DNA of 64,000 nucleotides from an uncultured Collinsella sp. (GCA_902472315.1 CABRNM010000004.1:48901-112900); one strand, 5' to 3'; counted from the first letter of the stretch, positions 42,988-51,662 are shown. The notes: generated by a model from the sequence alone, not told the origin. Numbers and translations: made by a program.

Positions 42988-44502
42988 TTACGCCTGAGCG
43001 TTGGCGAAGGCCTGCTTGGTGCCCTCGACGCGCACGACGGTGAGCGCGTTGACGACAAACTCCTCGAGACCGGCGATCTGCGTAAGGTCCTCGCCCCACA
43101 TTTGCTCATTGGTGAGCACGTCGTGCACCAGCTCGGCATCGTCTGCACCGGCGTGGGCGGCGTAGAAATCGAGCACGAAGGCATCGTCCTGAGCGGTGTA
43201 CTCGGTGCCGTCGGCGCGGCGCAGGTGCAGGCCATCGCCCTCGCGAGCAACGAGCTCCTGAGTATAGAAGGCAATGAGCGTAGCGAGGCTCGTCGCCAGG
43301 CACTTGGGCAGGTTGCCGGTCTCGGCAACGTAGTCCTTGAGCGTGGGCAGGTCGCGAGCGCGCCACTTAGCCGTGGAGTTGAGGCAGATGGAGAGCAGCG
43401 CATGATCAATAAACGGGTTGTCGAAGCGGTTTTCGACGGCGGCGGCAAAGGCCTTGCAGTCCTCGACATCCAAGTCGGCGGCAAGCGTCGGAATGACCTC
43501 GTCGTAGAGCATGGTGTTCATGAAGCCGCGAATGGTCTCATCATGCATGCAGTCGCGCACGATATCAAAGCCGGCAACCCAGGAACCCGGGACAAAGGCG
43601 GTATGGGCACCGTTGAGGATGCGGACCTTGCGCTTTTTGTACGGGGTGACGTCGGGAGTCACAAAGACACCCGGAAGACCAGCCTTCACAAAGGGAAGCT
43701 TCTCGGCAAGCGACTCGTCGCCCTGGATGCCCCACATCTGGAAGGGCTCGCGCACGGCCAGGAAGGGATCCTCGTAGCCCAGACGCTCGGCAACCGCCGC
43801 GGCCTCCTTAGGATCGCGGATGCGACCCGGAACGATGGTGTCGACAAGCGTGGTGCAGACGGTGCAGTCGTTAGCCATCCACTGCGCAAACTCGTCCTCC
43901 CAGCCCCAGTCGCTCACATACTGGTTCATGATGCGCAGCAACTCCTCGCCGTTGTGATCGATGAGCTCGCAGGCGAGGACGATGACGCCCGGCTTACCGG
44001 CAGCCCAGCGGGTGTGGAGCACCTGGGCAAGCTTGGCGGGGAAGCTCGCAGGTGGCATGTCGTCGGCCTTGCAGGACGGATCATAGGCGATACCGGCCTC
44101 GGTGGTGTTGGAGACGATGATCTCTAGGTCGTCGGAGACGGCGACCTCCATCATGGCGCGATAGTCGTCCTCACGATACGGGTTAAGGCAGCGGCTGCAG
44201 GCGCTGATCACGCGGGACTCGTCAACCGTGTTGCCGTTCTCCTTGCCGCGCACCAGCACGGTGTACAGGTCGTCCTGGGCATTGATACCGTCGGCAAAGC
44301 CAAAGGCACCGCTGATGGGCTGCACCATGACGACCTTGCCGTTCCAGCCGGTGGCCTCGTTGCCCATGTCAAAGAAGCGGTCGACGAAGGCGCGCAGGAA
44401 ATTGCCCTCGCCAAACTGCAGAACCTTCTCGGGAGCATCCTTGGGCAGCAAATAGCCCTTGTAGCCGATCTTCTCGAGCGCATCGTAGCTGATGTTCTCC
44501 AT
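42988..44502 (-). CDS. uxaB: Tagaturonate reductase
   Basis: This 504 aa member of the long-chain mannitol-dehydrogenase family reduces tagaturonate to altronate with NADH. It has the N-terminal nucleotide fold (VLQFGEGNFLRAFVDRFF), the central TLVDTIVPGR, and the catalytic-lysine region VRILNGAHTAFVPGSWVAG. Fructuronate reductase UxuB is a close relative; the flanking uxaA and uxaC favour UxaB. The start is ATG 44502 with AAGGAG. Confidence 0.94.
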   Translation of the reverse strand: MENISYDALEKIGYKGYLLPKDAPEKVLQFGEGNFLRAFVDRFFDMGNEATGWNGKVVMVQPISGAFGFADGINAQDDLYTVLVRGKENGNTVDESRVISACSRCLNPYREDDYRAMMEVAVSDDLEIIVSNTTEAGIAYDPSCKADDMPPASFPAKLAQVLHTRWAAGKPGVIVLACELIDHNGEELLRIMNQYVSDWGWEDEFAQWMANDCTVCTTLVDTIVPGRIRDPKEAAAVAERLGYEDPFLAVREPFQMWGIQGDESLAEKLPFVKAGLPGVFVTPDVTPYKKRKVRILNGAHTAFVPGSWVAGFDIVRDCMHDETIRGFMNTMLYDEVIPTLAADLDVEDCKAFAAAVENRFDNPFIDHALLSICLNSTAKWRARDLPTLKDYVAETGNLPKCLATSLATLIAFYTQELVAREGDGLHLRRADGTEYTAQDDAFVLDFYAAHAGADDAELVHDVLTNEQMWGEDLTQIAGLEEFVVNALTVVRVEGTKQAFANAQA

Positions 44503-44589
44503 CTATGTGTCTCCTTAGATAGCCGTTAGCGTGCAAGCAAAACGGGGGCGCCGCGTGTGGCGACGGCGCTCCCGGAACCAGGTTTGGAT

Positions 44590-46017
44590 TTAGGCCTCGA
44601 CGGTGTCCAGGTCAAAGCCAAAGTAGCGAACGGAGTTGTTGTAGCTGATGTCGCGCACGATGGTGCCCAGCAGCTCCATGTCGGCCGGGTACTTGCCCTG
44701 CTCGACCCACTCGCCGATCACGCTGCACAGCACGCGACGGAAGTACTCGTGGCGCGGATAGGACAGGAAGGAGCGGGAATCGGTAAGCATGCCCACAAAG
44801 TTGCCCAACACGCCCTCGTTAGCCAGAGCCGTAAGCTGCTCGCGCATGCCGACCTCGTTGTCGTTGAACCACCAGGCGGAGCCGTTCTGGATCTTACCGG
44901 CAGTCGGAGCCTCCTGGAAGCAACCCATGACGGTATCGATCATGGTGTTATCGATGGGGTTCAGGCTGTACAGGATGGTCTTGGGCAGGCCGCAGGTCTC
45001 CTGGATGGAGTTGAGGAAATCGGCGAGCTGGTCGGACGGCGTGTAGTTGGAGATGCAGTCGTAGCCGGTGTCGGGACCGAGCTTGGCGAACATGGCGCGG
45101 TTGTTGTCGCGCTTGCAGCCAAAGTGCAGCTGCATGGCCCAGCCCAGACGGACATACTCGCCGGCAACGAACTGCATAAAGGCAGTCTTGTACTTGAGGA
45201 CCTCTTCCTCGGTAAGCGGCTCGGCAGCCAGACCCTTGGCAAAGATAGCCTCGATCTCGTCGGCGGTAGCCGGGACGTACATAACGTAGTCGAGTGCGTG
45301 GTCGGAGGCGCGGCAGCCCAGCTCGTGAGCAACGTCGTAGCGATTGGAAATGGCAGCCTTCATGCCCTCAAAGTCGCTGACCTCAACGCCGGCAACCTCG
45401 GAAAGGTGCTTGCAGTAGTCGGCAAACTCCTGGCCGCGCTCGATGCGCAAAGCGGCATCGGGGCGCATGGCGGGAACGACCTGAACGTCAAAGCTGTCGT
45501 CGGCGGCAATCTTCTTGTGCCACTCAAAGCTGTCGGCGGGGTCGTCGGTAGTGCAGATCATGCGGACGTTGGACTGCTTGATCAGGTTGCGGCAGGTAAA
45601 GCTAGCCTCAGCGAGCTTGGCGTTGGCAAGGTCCCAGACCTCCTGGGCAGTCTTGCCGTTGAGGACGCCCTCGTAGCCAAAGTAGCGCTTAAGCTCCAGG
45701 TGGCTCCACTCAAAGACGGGGTTGCCAACGCAGCGACCCAGGGTCTCGGCCCACTTTTGGAACTTCTCGCGAGCAGGGGCGTCGCCAGTGATAAAACGCT
45801 CGTCGACGCCGTTGGCACGCATCAGGCGCCACTTGTAGTGGTCGCCGCCCAGCCAAACCTCGGTGATGTTCTCGAAACGCTTGTCCTCCCAAATCTCCTT
45901 AGGAGAAATGTGGCAGTGATAGTCGACGATGGGCATGCCCTCGGCAAAGTTGTGGAACAGCTCCTCGCCGGTCTTGGTGCTCAGCAGGAAATCCTGATCG
46001 TCCATAAAGTTTTTCAT
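44590..46017 (-). CDS. uxaC: Uronate isomerase
   Basis: This 475 aa amidohydrolase-fold enzyme converts galacturonate to tagaturonate (and glucuronate to fructuronate). It has the metal motif VDYHCHISPKEI near residue 28, RYFGYEG, TTDDPADSFEWH and LTDSRSFLSYPRHEYFRR. The start is ATG 46017 behind AAAGGGG; the frame extends upstream without a site and through the operators. It is the first gene of the uxaCBA operon, below two GTGAACGTTCAC operators. Confidence 0.96.
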   Translation of the reverse strand: MKNFMDDQDFLLSTKTGEELFHNFAEGMPIVDYHCHISPKEIWEDKRFENITEVWLGGDHYKWRLMRANGVDERFITGDAPAREKFQKWAETLGRCVGNPVFEWSHLELKRYFGYEGVLNGKTAQEVWDLANAKLAEASFTCRNLIKQSNVRMICTTDDPADSFEWHKKIAADDSFDVQVVPAMRPDAALRIERGQEFADYCKHLSEVAGVEVSDFEGMKAAISNRYDVAHELGCRASDHALDYVMYVPATADEIEAIFAKGLAAEPLTEEEVLKYKTAFMQFVAGEYVRLGWAMQLHFGCKRDNNRAMFAKLGPDTGYDCISNYTPSDQLADFLNSIQETCGLPKTILYSLNPIDNTMIDTVMGCFQEAPTAGKIQNGSAWWFNDNEVGMREQLTALANEGVLGNFVGMLTDSRSFLSYPRHEYFRRVLCSVIGEWVEQGKYPADMELLGTIVRDISYNNSVRYFGFDLDTVEA

Positions 46018-46069
46018 CAAACAGCCCCTTTGCTGGCAAGGCGGGCGCACGGCGCGCTCGTTATCCTTT

Positions 46070-46123
46070 AGGTGAACGTTCACTATACTAATCCATTGCA
46101 CCTCAAAAGGTGAACGTTCACCT
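46070..46123. promoter_or_regulatory. Two operators upstream of uxaC
   Basis: AGGTGAACGTTCACT (46070-46084) and the perfect 16-bp palindrome AGGTGAACGTTCACCT (46108-46123) are centred 39 bases apart. The central CpG palindrome is typical of LacI-family operators, and a LacI-type gene lies just upstream at 46478-47557. Confidence 0.78.
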
Positions 46124-46253
46124 AACCACCACGGGGTGAACGGTAGATTTTGCCCGTTCAACGGTTGCTGGAGATGTGACTTGCATGTATTGCGGACTGT
46201 TTGGCGTCCCCGAACACCGAACTTGAGCGCTTTTGCTCAGGTGGGTCATGTCC

Positions 46254-46452
46254 CGACGTACATTTTTGGGAGTATTCAGCATTGGAGCGCGCCGTGCGCC
46301 ATCCTCAGCGTCCTATTTGGAACGCAGATAGCGCCCGATCGGCATAAAAAGTGCCCCCGATGGCAAATTACGCCATCGGGGGCACTTAAAACAGTCGTTC
46401 TGCACCTCATTCAGGGCATGCCAATGCTGAATACTCCCAAAAATGCACGTCG
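46254..46452. repeat. 199-bp element with 32-bp terminal inverted repeats
   Basis: Arms at 46254-46285 and 46421-46452 match at 31 of 32 positions (core TTTTTGGGAGTATTCAGCAT). They enclose 135 bases that carry a terminator hairpin but no gene. Size and termini recall a miniature inverted-repeat element. I see no clear target-site duplication. It fills most of the 460-base gap between uxaC and the LacI-type gene. Confidence 0.7.
46349..46387 (-). terminator. Terminator of the second LacI-type gene
   Basis: Arms AAGTGCCCCCGATGGC and GCCATCGGGGGCACTT (16 bp) are followed on the minus strand by TTTTTATG. It lies inside the 32-bp inverted-repeat element. Confidence 0.88.
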
Positions 46453-46477
46453 CAAGAGGGGGTACCTGCTCAATCGG

Positions 46478-47557
46478 CTAAATACCCGCAAGTTCGCAGT
46501 AGCGGTCGACATTGCTGGCAAATACCATCTCGACGGCGCCCTTCTGGACGGGCTCCGTCGGGGTCCTTCCCCACAGCAAATAATCGCCCAGTGTCTTGGC
46601 GCCGCGATACGCCAGGCTCGTCGGGTCCTTATAGACAATATTGGTAAAGATACCGCGGCGCAAGGCCAGGGCGCTTTCGGGAAACAGGTCGTTGCCGATC
46701 ACCATGACCCGACCGGCCTTGCCGGTCGAGACGAGCGCGTCGGCAACCACTTCGGAACCAACGGCAAAAACGCTACAAATGAGCTCAGGGGCGTCCGGCG
46801 CACTCAAGCGCTTTTCGAGCTCATGCTTGAGCTGTTTGACTTGCGCATGGGCACCGGCAAGGTCCTCGACCTGCCATGGAATATCTCGTTCGCGCAGATA
46901 ATTGTGGAAGGCACGGGCGGTTAGATAGTGTGAATCGGTATATGGGTCGCCCGTCAAAAGGAGCACGCGGGCGTCGGCCCCAGAAGCATGGACCAGGTTT
47001 GCCGCCTGCTCGGCCATAAGGCTGCCTGCCGTCGAATAATCGGCCAAGCTCGCACCCAAACGATTCAAATGCGGACGGTCGCCGTCGACAAGCTCAATCG
47101 TCACGCCCGCCTCGGCGATCTGCCCCAAAAGCTCAGTCGCACGATCGTCGCCCGGCGCATAGGCGAGCAAGCCATCAATCTTCTCGCCCACCTGCAGACG
47201 CTCGTCGATTTGCTCGAGTGCATCAGCGTAGCCGCCCACGCCAAATTCAACGCGCTCAACCGTAATGCCCCGGTCGATGACCTCCTGTTCAAAGCGATTG
47301 CAGCCTTCCCACAGGTAACGGAAAAAGTACGCTCCCTCGCGCGATGCGCGGGGCAGGCAAAACACCAGATTGATATCCTTGCGGCGTAGGCTTGAGGCAC
47401 TTGTGTTGCGGTGATAGCCCATGGCCTCGGCCTTAGCGTTCACCTTGGCGCGCACGGATTCGCTCACGCCGGCCTTTCCCGTCAGAGCCTTGTGCACGGT
47501 ATTGATGGAAACGCCAAGCTCGGCGGCTATGTCCTTCATGGTTACGCGAGCGCTCAT
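46478..47557 (-). CDS. LacI-family regulator, probable pectin/uronate repressor
   Basis: This 359 aa regulator has the N-terminal helix-turn-helix MKDIAAELGVSINTVHKAL and a periplasmic-binding-like domain with YSTAGSLMAEQAA and VMVIGNDLFPES. It lies upstream of uxaCBA in the same direction. I infer that it binds the GTGAACGTTCAC palindromes found at uxaC, the symporter, GH105, dhuD and the YczE-like gene. The start is ATG 47557 with GGAG; 47539 is possible. The effector may be galacturonate, tagaturonate or KDG. Confidence 0.88.
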   Translation of the reverse strand: MSARVTMKDIAAELGVSINTVHKALTGKAGVSESVRAKVNAKAEAMGYHRNTSASSLRRKDINLVFCLPRASREGAYFFRYLWEGCNRFEQEVIDRGITVERVEFGVGGYADALEQIDERLQVGEKIDGLLAYAPGDDRATELLGQIAEAGVTIELVDGDRPHLNRLGASLADYSTAGSLMAEQAANLVHASGADARVLLLTGDPYTDSHYLTARAFHNYLRERDIPWQVEDLAGAHAQVKQLKHELEKRLSAPDAPELICSVFAVGSEVVADALVSTGKAGRVMVIGNDLFPESALALRRGIFTNIVYKDPTSLAYRGAKTLGDYLLWGRTPTEPVQKGAVEMVFASNVDRYCELAGI

Positions 47558-47654
47558 GCGGTTACTCCGTTATAGATAAGTTGCCAATTAATAGTCCAGT
47601 TAACGATACCCCAAAAATACTCTTCGACTCGCCGTGCTCTCCCTCAAATGCACA

Positions 47655-47688
47655 AAGCGCCCCGCGAACGGATGCCCGCGGAGCGCTT
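47655..47688 (-). terminator. Terminator of the feo operon end
   Basis: 12-bp arms AAGCGCCCCGCG and CGCGGAGCGCTT (one mismatch) lie 14 bases after the small Cys-rich gene, with CTTTG beyond on the minus strand. Confidence 0.75.
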
Positions 47689-47701
47689 GGATGTCCGGAC
47701 C

Positions 47702-47902
47702 TTATTTGATACCGCGACCCAAGTCTTCGGCGATTTTGTCTACGCCCTTAAGTGCAGCGCACGTCTTTTTGTTGGAGCAATGCCCCGTGCAAACGCCACC
47801 CTGAGCGCAGTCGGCGCAGGTGCCCTTGCGGTAGATGCGCACGCACACGGCAACAAACGCAATACCGATAACAGCCAGTACAACAATATCGATAGGTGCC
47901 AT
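47702..47902 (-). CDS. FeoB-associated Cys-rich membrane protein
   Basis: This 66 aa protein has one N-terminal membrane helix (about 4-24) and a tail with GTCADCAQGGVCTGHCSNKK, containing four closely spaced cysteines and a fifth shortly after in KTCAALKG. This matches the small FeoB-associated family found after feoB in many Gram-positive bacteria, thought to assist iron transport at the inner face. The start is ATG 47902 behind GAGGAGG. It lies 202 bases after the feoB stop, with the feoB terminator between, so some expression may be independent. Confidence 0.85.
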   Translation of the reverse strand: MAPIDIVVLAVIGIAFVAVCVRIYRKGTCADCAQGGVCTGHCSNKKTCAALKGVDKIAEDLGRGIK

Positions 47903-48047
47903 AGCAAGCCTCCTCTAGTTAACCACCACTTACTTTATCCTATTCTCCACCTACCAAAAAGGGACAGGTTTATTTTGGTCGGTTTTATCTGCGGAAACGC
48001 CACATCTTAACTTCTGGGACAAAGTAATCTGTCTCCCATGCACAAAA

Positions 48048-48075
48048 AGCCCGGGGTCGCTGGGACACCCGGGCT
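48048..48075 (-). terminator. Terminator after feoB
   Basis: 8-bp arms AGCCCGGG and CCCGGGCT are followed on the minus strand by TTTTTGTG, 29 bases past the feoB stop. Confidence 0.85.
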
Positions 48076-48104
48076 CGTGGAAAGGGGTTAATCCTTATTC
48101 GGAC

Positions 48105-50432
48105 TTAAGCGGAAACTGCGGCGGAAGCGGTGTTGGTCTCGTCCTCGTCCGTCCAAGCAAACTTAGGCATGGGACGGAAAATCTGGAAGAGCATCGCAAC
48201 GAGCAACACAATGGCCACAATCGTCCAGATACCAAACTGTCCGAGAACAAGCAGGTTGTAGAACTGGTTGATGAACAGGCCGATAACCCAAGCGAAGGCG
48301 CACTCGTAACCGATGGCAATCGCAGTCCATTTGCCCGAGTCCATCTGGTTGCGGATAGTGCCCATGGCGGCAAAGCACGGGGCGCACAGCAGGTTGAAGG
48401 CACCGAAGGCCACGCAAGCGCCCATGGTGGGGAACATGCCGGCAAACGCGGACCACAGGCTCGGGTCGGTCTCGGCGGCGTCGGCCACGGACAGCAGCGA
48501 ACCGGCGGTGGCGACGACGTTCTCCTTGGCGACAAGGCCCGAGACGGTCAGTGCAGTAGCCTGCCAGGTGCTAAAGCCGAGCGGGGCGAAGATCCAAGCG
48601 ACCAGGTTGCCGAGCATGGCAAGCACGGAGTAGTCCATAAACTCCTCGGGAATGCCGTCCATCGCAGGCAGGAAGCCAAAGGAACCGTTGTAGCTACCAA
48701 AGTTGGACAGGAACCAAACCACGACAGTGGACGCGAAGATGACCGTGCCGGCCTTCTTGATAAAGGCCCAGCAGCGCTCCCACACATGCAGCGCCCAGGA
48801 ACGGATCGCCGGGAAGTGGTAGGCAGGAAGCTCCATAACAAACGGCGTCGGGCGACCGGCGAAGAGCTTGGTCTTCTTGAGCATGAGGCCCGAGGCGATG
48901 ACGGCAAAGACGCCCAGGAAGTAGAAGAGCGGGCTGATCCACGCGGCGGTGGTGGAAGAATCGCCGATGATGGAACCCATGAGCAAGGCGATGATCGGCA
49001 GCTTGGCACCACAGGGAATAAACGTGGTGGTCATGACCGTCATGCGGCGGTCCTTCTCGTTCTCGATGGTCTTGGTGGCCATGACGCCGGGGACGCCGCA
49101 ACCCGAGGACACGAGCATGGGGATAAAGGACTTACCGGATAGGCCAAAGCGGCGGAACACGCGGTCCATGATGAAGGCGACGCGGGCCATGTAGCCGCAA
49201 TCCTCCAGGAAGGACAGCATCACAAAGAGCAGGAACATCTGGGGCACGAAGCCGAAGATGGCACCCAGGCCGCCGACGATGCCGTCGCAGACCAGCGAAT
49301 CGACCAGGCCGCCGTCCTCGGTGCCACCCGCCACAAGGGCGTCGTGCACCACGGTGGTGATGCCGGGGACATAGGGGCCATACTGCGCCGGGTCAACCGA
49401 GTCGGCATCGTCGCCCGCAGCCTCGACGGCTGCATCGTAGGCGTCGCGACCCTGGCCGAGCACATACCAACCGTCGGTGCCAAAGAGCTGATCGTTGGTG
49501 AAGTCGGTCACCGTGCCGCCCAAGGTAGAAACGGCGATGTAGTACACGCAGAACATGATGACCACAAAGATCGGCAGGCCCAGGATACGGTTGGTAACCA
49601 CGCGGTCGATCTTCTCGGAGGTGCTCATCTTGGCCGGGGCCTTGGTGAGGCACTCATCGATGATGTGCGCGATGACGCCATAGCGCTCACCGGTGATGAT
49701 GGACTCGGCATCGTCGTCGCAGTCCTGCTCGCACCGGGCGACCAGCTCCTCCACGCGAGCAGCCTTCTCCTTGGTGAGGTTGATGAGCTTGCAGGCGTCT
49801 GCGTCACGCTCAAACAGCTTGACAGCGTAGTAGCGGCGTTTGTTGGCGGGAACGCTCGCAGGCAGATTGTTCTCGATGTGGTCCAGAACGTCCTCGATGG
49901 AGGAGTCGAACTTGTGCTCCGGCACCTGGCCCTTGGAAGCAGCGGACTTCTTGACCTGCTCGAACAGCTCCTTGATGCCCTTGTTCTTAAGGGCCGAGAT
50001 CATCATGACCGGGCAGCCGAGCTTCTTGGAGAGCTTATCCGTGTCGATCTTGTCACCGTTCTTCTCGACCAAATCGGCCATGTTGAGGGCGACGACCACG
50101 GGCAGGCCGGTCTCGATAACCTGAAGCGCCAGGTACAGGTTGCGCTCCAGGTTGGTGGCATCAACCACCTGAACGACGACATCGGGCTCGCCGCTCATGA
50201 GGTAATCGCGCGAGCATTGCTCCTCGGGACTGTAGGGGGAAAGCGAGTAGATGCCGGGGAGGTCCGTAATGGTAACGTTCTTGTCGCTTAGGAGCTTGGC
50301 TTCCTTTTTCTCAACCGTGACGCCGGGCCAGTTGCCAACGTAGCCGTTGGCGCCGGTGATCAGGTTGAAAAGCGTGGTCTTGCCGCAGTTGGGGTTGCCC
50401 GCCAGCGCGACGTGGATCTGAGAATCCGCCAT
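48105..50432 (-). CDS. feoB: Ferrous iron transporter FeoB
   Basis: This 775 aa inner-membrane Fe(II) transporter has an N-terminal G domain: G1 GNPNCGKTT (12-20), G3 DLPGIYSL, G4 NMAD. A cytoplasmic helical spacer (about 165-285) is followed by a membrane domain with two Gate motifs (the first near FIPMLVSSGCGVPGVMA). A 60-residue loop after the first membrane helix (about 310-385) is longer than in E. coli. The start is ATG 50432 with GAAGGA. It follows two feoA genes, with a palindrome fitting an iron regulator just upstream. Confidence 0.96.
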   Translation of the reverse strand: MADSQIHVALAGNPNCGKTTLFNLITGANGYVGNWPGVTVEKKEAKLLSDKNVTITDLPGIYSLSPYSPEEQCSRDYLMSGEPDVVVQVVDATNLERNLYLALQVIETGLPVVVALNMADLVEKNGDKIDTDKLSKKLGCPVMMISALKNKGIKELFEQVKKSAASKGQVPEHKFDSSIEDVLDHIENNLPASVPANKRRYYAVKLFERDADACKLINLTKEKAARVEELVARCEQDCDDDAESIITGERYGVIAHIIDECLTKAPAKMSTSEKIDRVVTNRILGLPIFVVIMFCVYYIAVSTLGGTVTDFTNDQLFGTDGWYVLGQGRDAYDAAVEAAGDDADSVDPAQYGPYVPGITTVVHDALVAGGTEDGGLVDSLVCDGIVGGLGAIFGFVPQMFLLFVMLSFLEDCGYMARVAFIMDRVFRRFGLSGKSFIPMLVSSGCGVPGVMATKTIENEKDRRMTVMTTTFIPCGAKLPIIALLMGSIIGDSSTTAAWISPLFYFLGVFAVIASGLMLKKTKLFAGRPTPFVMELPAYHFPAIRSWALHVWERCWAFIKKAGTVIFASTVVVWFLSNFGSYNGSFGFLPAMDGIPEEFMDYSVLAMLGNLVAWIFAPLGFSTWQATALTVSGLVAKENVVATAGSLLSVADAAETDPSLWSAFAGMFPTMGACVAFGAFNLLCAPCFAAMGTIRNQMDSGKWTAIAIGYECAFAWVIGLFINQFYNLLVLGQFGIWTIVAIVLLVAMLFQIFRPMPKFAWTDEDETNTASAAVSA

Positions 50433-50507
50433 TCAATCCTTCTTCCTTGTGTGCCCGCGCTGCCTTCTCCACGCAGGCTGGATAATGTGCTTCAAAGTTG
50501 CAGCATT

Positions 50508-50527
50508 AAGTTAGAAATACCTAACTT
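50508..50527. promoter_or_regulatory. Palindrome AAGTTAG-n6-CTAACTT, candidate iron-regulator site
   Basis: The perfect 7-bp arms with a 6-base spacer between feoA and feoB resemble DtxR/IdeR-type iron boxes. The site would allow feoB expression under iron control separate from feoA. Confidence 0.55.
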
Positions 50528-50555
50528 TATCTGCAGAAATATACGTCGTGAGCCC

Positions 50556-50777
50556 TTACTGGACCTCGACGACGGCCGCCTCCTCCTTGCGGATGGAAAG
50601 CTCGTAGCCGCGCACGTTGATCTCGACCGGATCACCGAGCGGTGCAACCTTCACGACCTTGAACGAAGTGCCCTTGATGAGCCCCAGGTCCATAAGGTGG
50701 CGGCGAAGCGCACCCTCACCGTGAAGTTTGACGATGGTGGAGCTCTCGCCCACCTTAACGTCACCCAACGTCTTCAT
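50556..50777 (-). CDS. feoA: FeoA-type SH3 protein, copy 1
   Basis: This 73 aa cytoplasmic SH3-like protein has the family pattern LHGEGALRRHLMDLGLIKGT, then a C-terminal strand pair ending VRGYELSIRKEEAAVVEV. FeoA binds or tunes FeoB. The start is ATG 50777 behind AAAGGGGG. It lies between the second feoA and feoB. Confidence 0.92.
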   Translation of the reverse strand: MKTLGDVKVGESSTIVKLHGEGALRRHLMDLGLIKGTSFKVVKVAPLGDPVEINVRGYELSIRKEEAAVVEVQ

Positions 50778-50816
50778 CCTCTTGTCCCCCTTTCGGTTTT
50801 TATGAAATGCTGCAGA

Positions 50817-51059
50817 CTAACCGACGGTCATGATGTGCATGGCGACCTTGGAATCGATGCCAAAGCGTGCGCCCAGCACCGTGACGATGATATTGGCACC
50901 ACTCGAGCTCACCACGTGGATTTCGTTGCCCTCGACAAAGCCGAGGTCCTTGAGGTGGTGCTTCATATCCTCATTGCCCTTTACACGAGACACGCGCACG
51001 GTTTCGCCCGCTTTTACCATCGAAAGCGGCATGGCCGGCATCTGCGGTCCGCAAGACAT
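50817..51059 (-). CDS. feoA: FeoA-type SH3 protein, copy 2
   Basis: This 80 aa FeoA-like protein contains NEDMKHHLKDLGFVEGNEIH and a C-terminal ARFGIDSKVAMHIMT. It differs clearly from the neighbouring FeoA, so the pair is an old duplication. Tandem FeoA genes ahead of feoB are common in anaerobes. The start is ATG 51059 with TAGGAG. It is first in the feo operon. Confidence 0.9.
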   Translation of the reverse strand: MSCGPQMPAMPLSMVKAGETVRVSRVKGNEDMKHHLKDLGFVEGNEIHVVSSSGANIIVTVLGARFGIDSKVAMHIMTVG

Positions 51060-51101
51060 GAGTTGCTCCTAACGTCAGTTCGTCCTCAACATCGACGCGA
51101 T

Positions 51102-51155
51102 AAAAGTTAACCACGTCTATGTTCGCTTTAGTAAACTAGCACGCGGTTAACTTTT
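51102..51155. promoter_or_regulatory. Inverted repeat upstream of the feo operon
   Basis: Arms AAAAGTTAACC and GGTTAACTTTT (11 bp) are separated by 32 bases. The AAGTTA core matches the arm at 50508. I infer an iron-responsive regulator; the spacing suggests two dimers or a looped site. Confidence 0.5.
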
Positions 51156-51206
51156 TGGAAAGGGTCCCCATTCAGATTTCGAAAAAGTTTCCTATACGAA
51201 ACAAAA

Positions 51207-51239
51207 AGGCGCGGCAAAGACTATCTCTTTGCTGCGCCT
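51207..51239 (-). terminator. Terminator of the HPr gene
   Basis: 13-bp arms AGGCGCGGCAAAG and CTTTGCTGCGCCT (one mismatch) are followed on the minus strand by TTTTTG. Confidence 0.88.
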
Positions 51240-51292
51240 CTTGAAACCAATGAATGCGACAAAGGGACCGTCCCCTTACCATATTGTTGCGG

Positions 51293-51541
51293 TTAGAGCG
51301 AGAGGTTTCTGATCGACGTGACGCACGAGGCCTCGTCTACGCCCGAAACGCGGAACACGATATCCTCGCCGCACTCGCCGTAGAGAGCCATGAGGCCCAT
51401 AACGTCGCGACCGTCGGTATGGCGGTCGCCGATGCTGACCGACACGTCGCTACGATGCTTGGCAATGATGTCATAGAGCAGCGCAACCGGGCGGGCATGC
51501 AGTCCCAACGGATCTTTAATCGTCTTTGTAAACTCGACCAT
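51293..51541 (-). CDS. ptsH: HPr-type phosphocarrier protein
   Basis: This 82 aa protein has His15 in GLHARPVALL, the residue phosphorylated by EI in the PTS. The regulatory Ser46 of Gram-positive HPr is Asp46 here (GRDVMGLMAL). It therefore should not be a target of HPr kinase and may mimic the phosphorylated form, or serve a different function. The start is ATG 51541 with GGAGG; upstream ATG 51565 is less likely. No EI gene is nearby. Confidence 0.88.
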   Translation of the reverse strand: MVEFTKTIKDPLGLHARPVALLYDIIAKHRSDVSVSIGDRHTDGRDVMGLMALYGECGEDIVFRVSGVDEASCVTSIRNLSL

Positions 51542-51631
51542 GTCCCCTCCCACGACATCGCACATTCGGCCGGCAAAACCCAGCCACGTGGTAGTTATTG
51601 TACGTTACCGGCGCACCCCCGTCCCACAAAA

Positions 51632-51662
51632 AACGAGGGAAGGCACGCGTCCTTCCCTCGTT
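51632..51662 (-). terminator. Terminator of aspS
   Basis: 12-bp perfect arms AACGAGGGAAGG and complement are followed on the minus strand by TTTTTTG. Confidence 0.92.
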
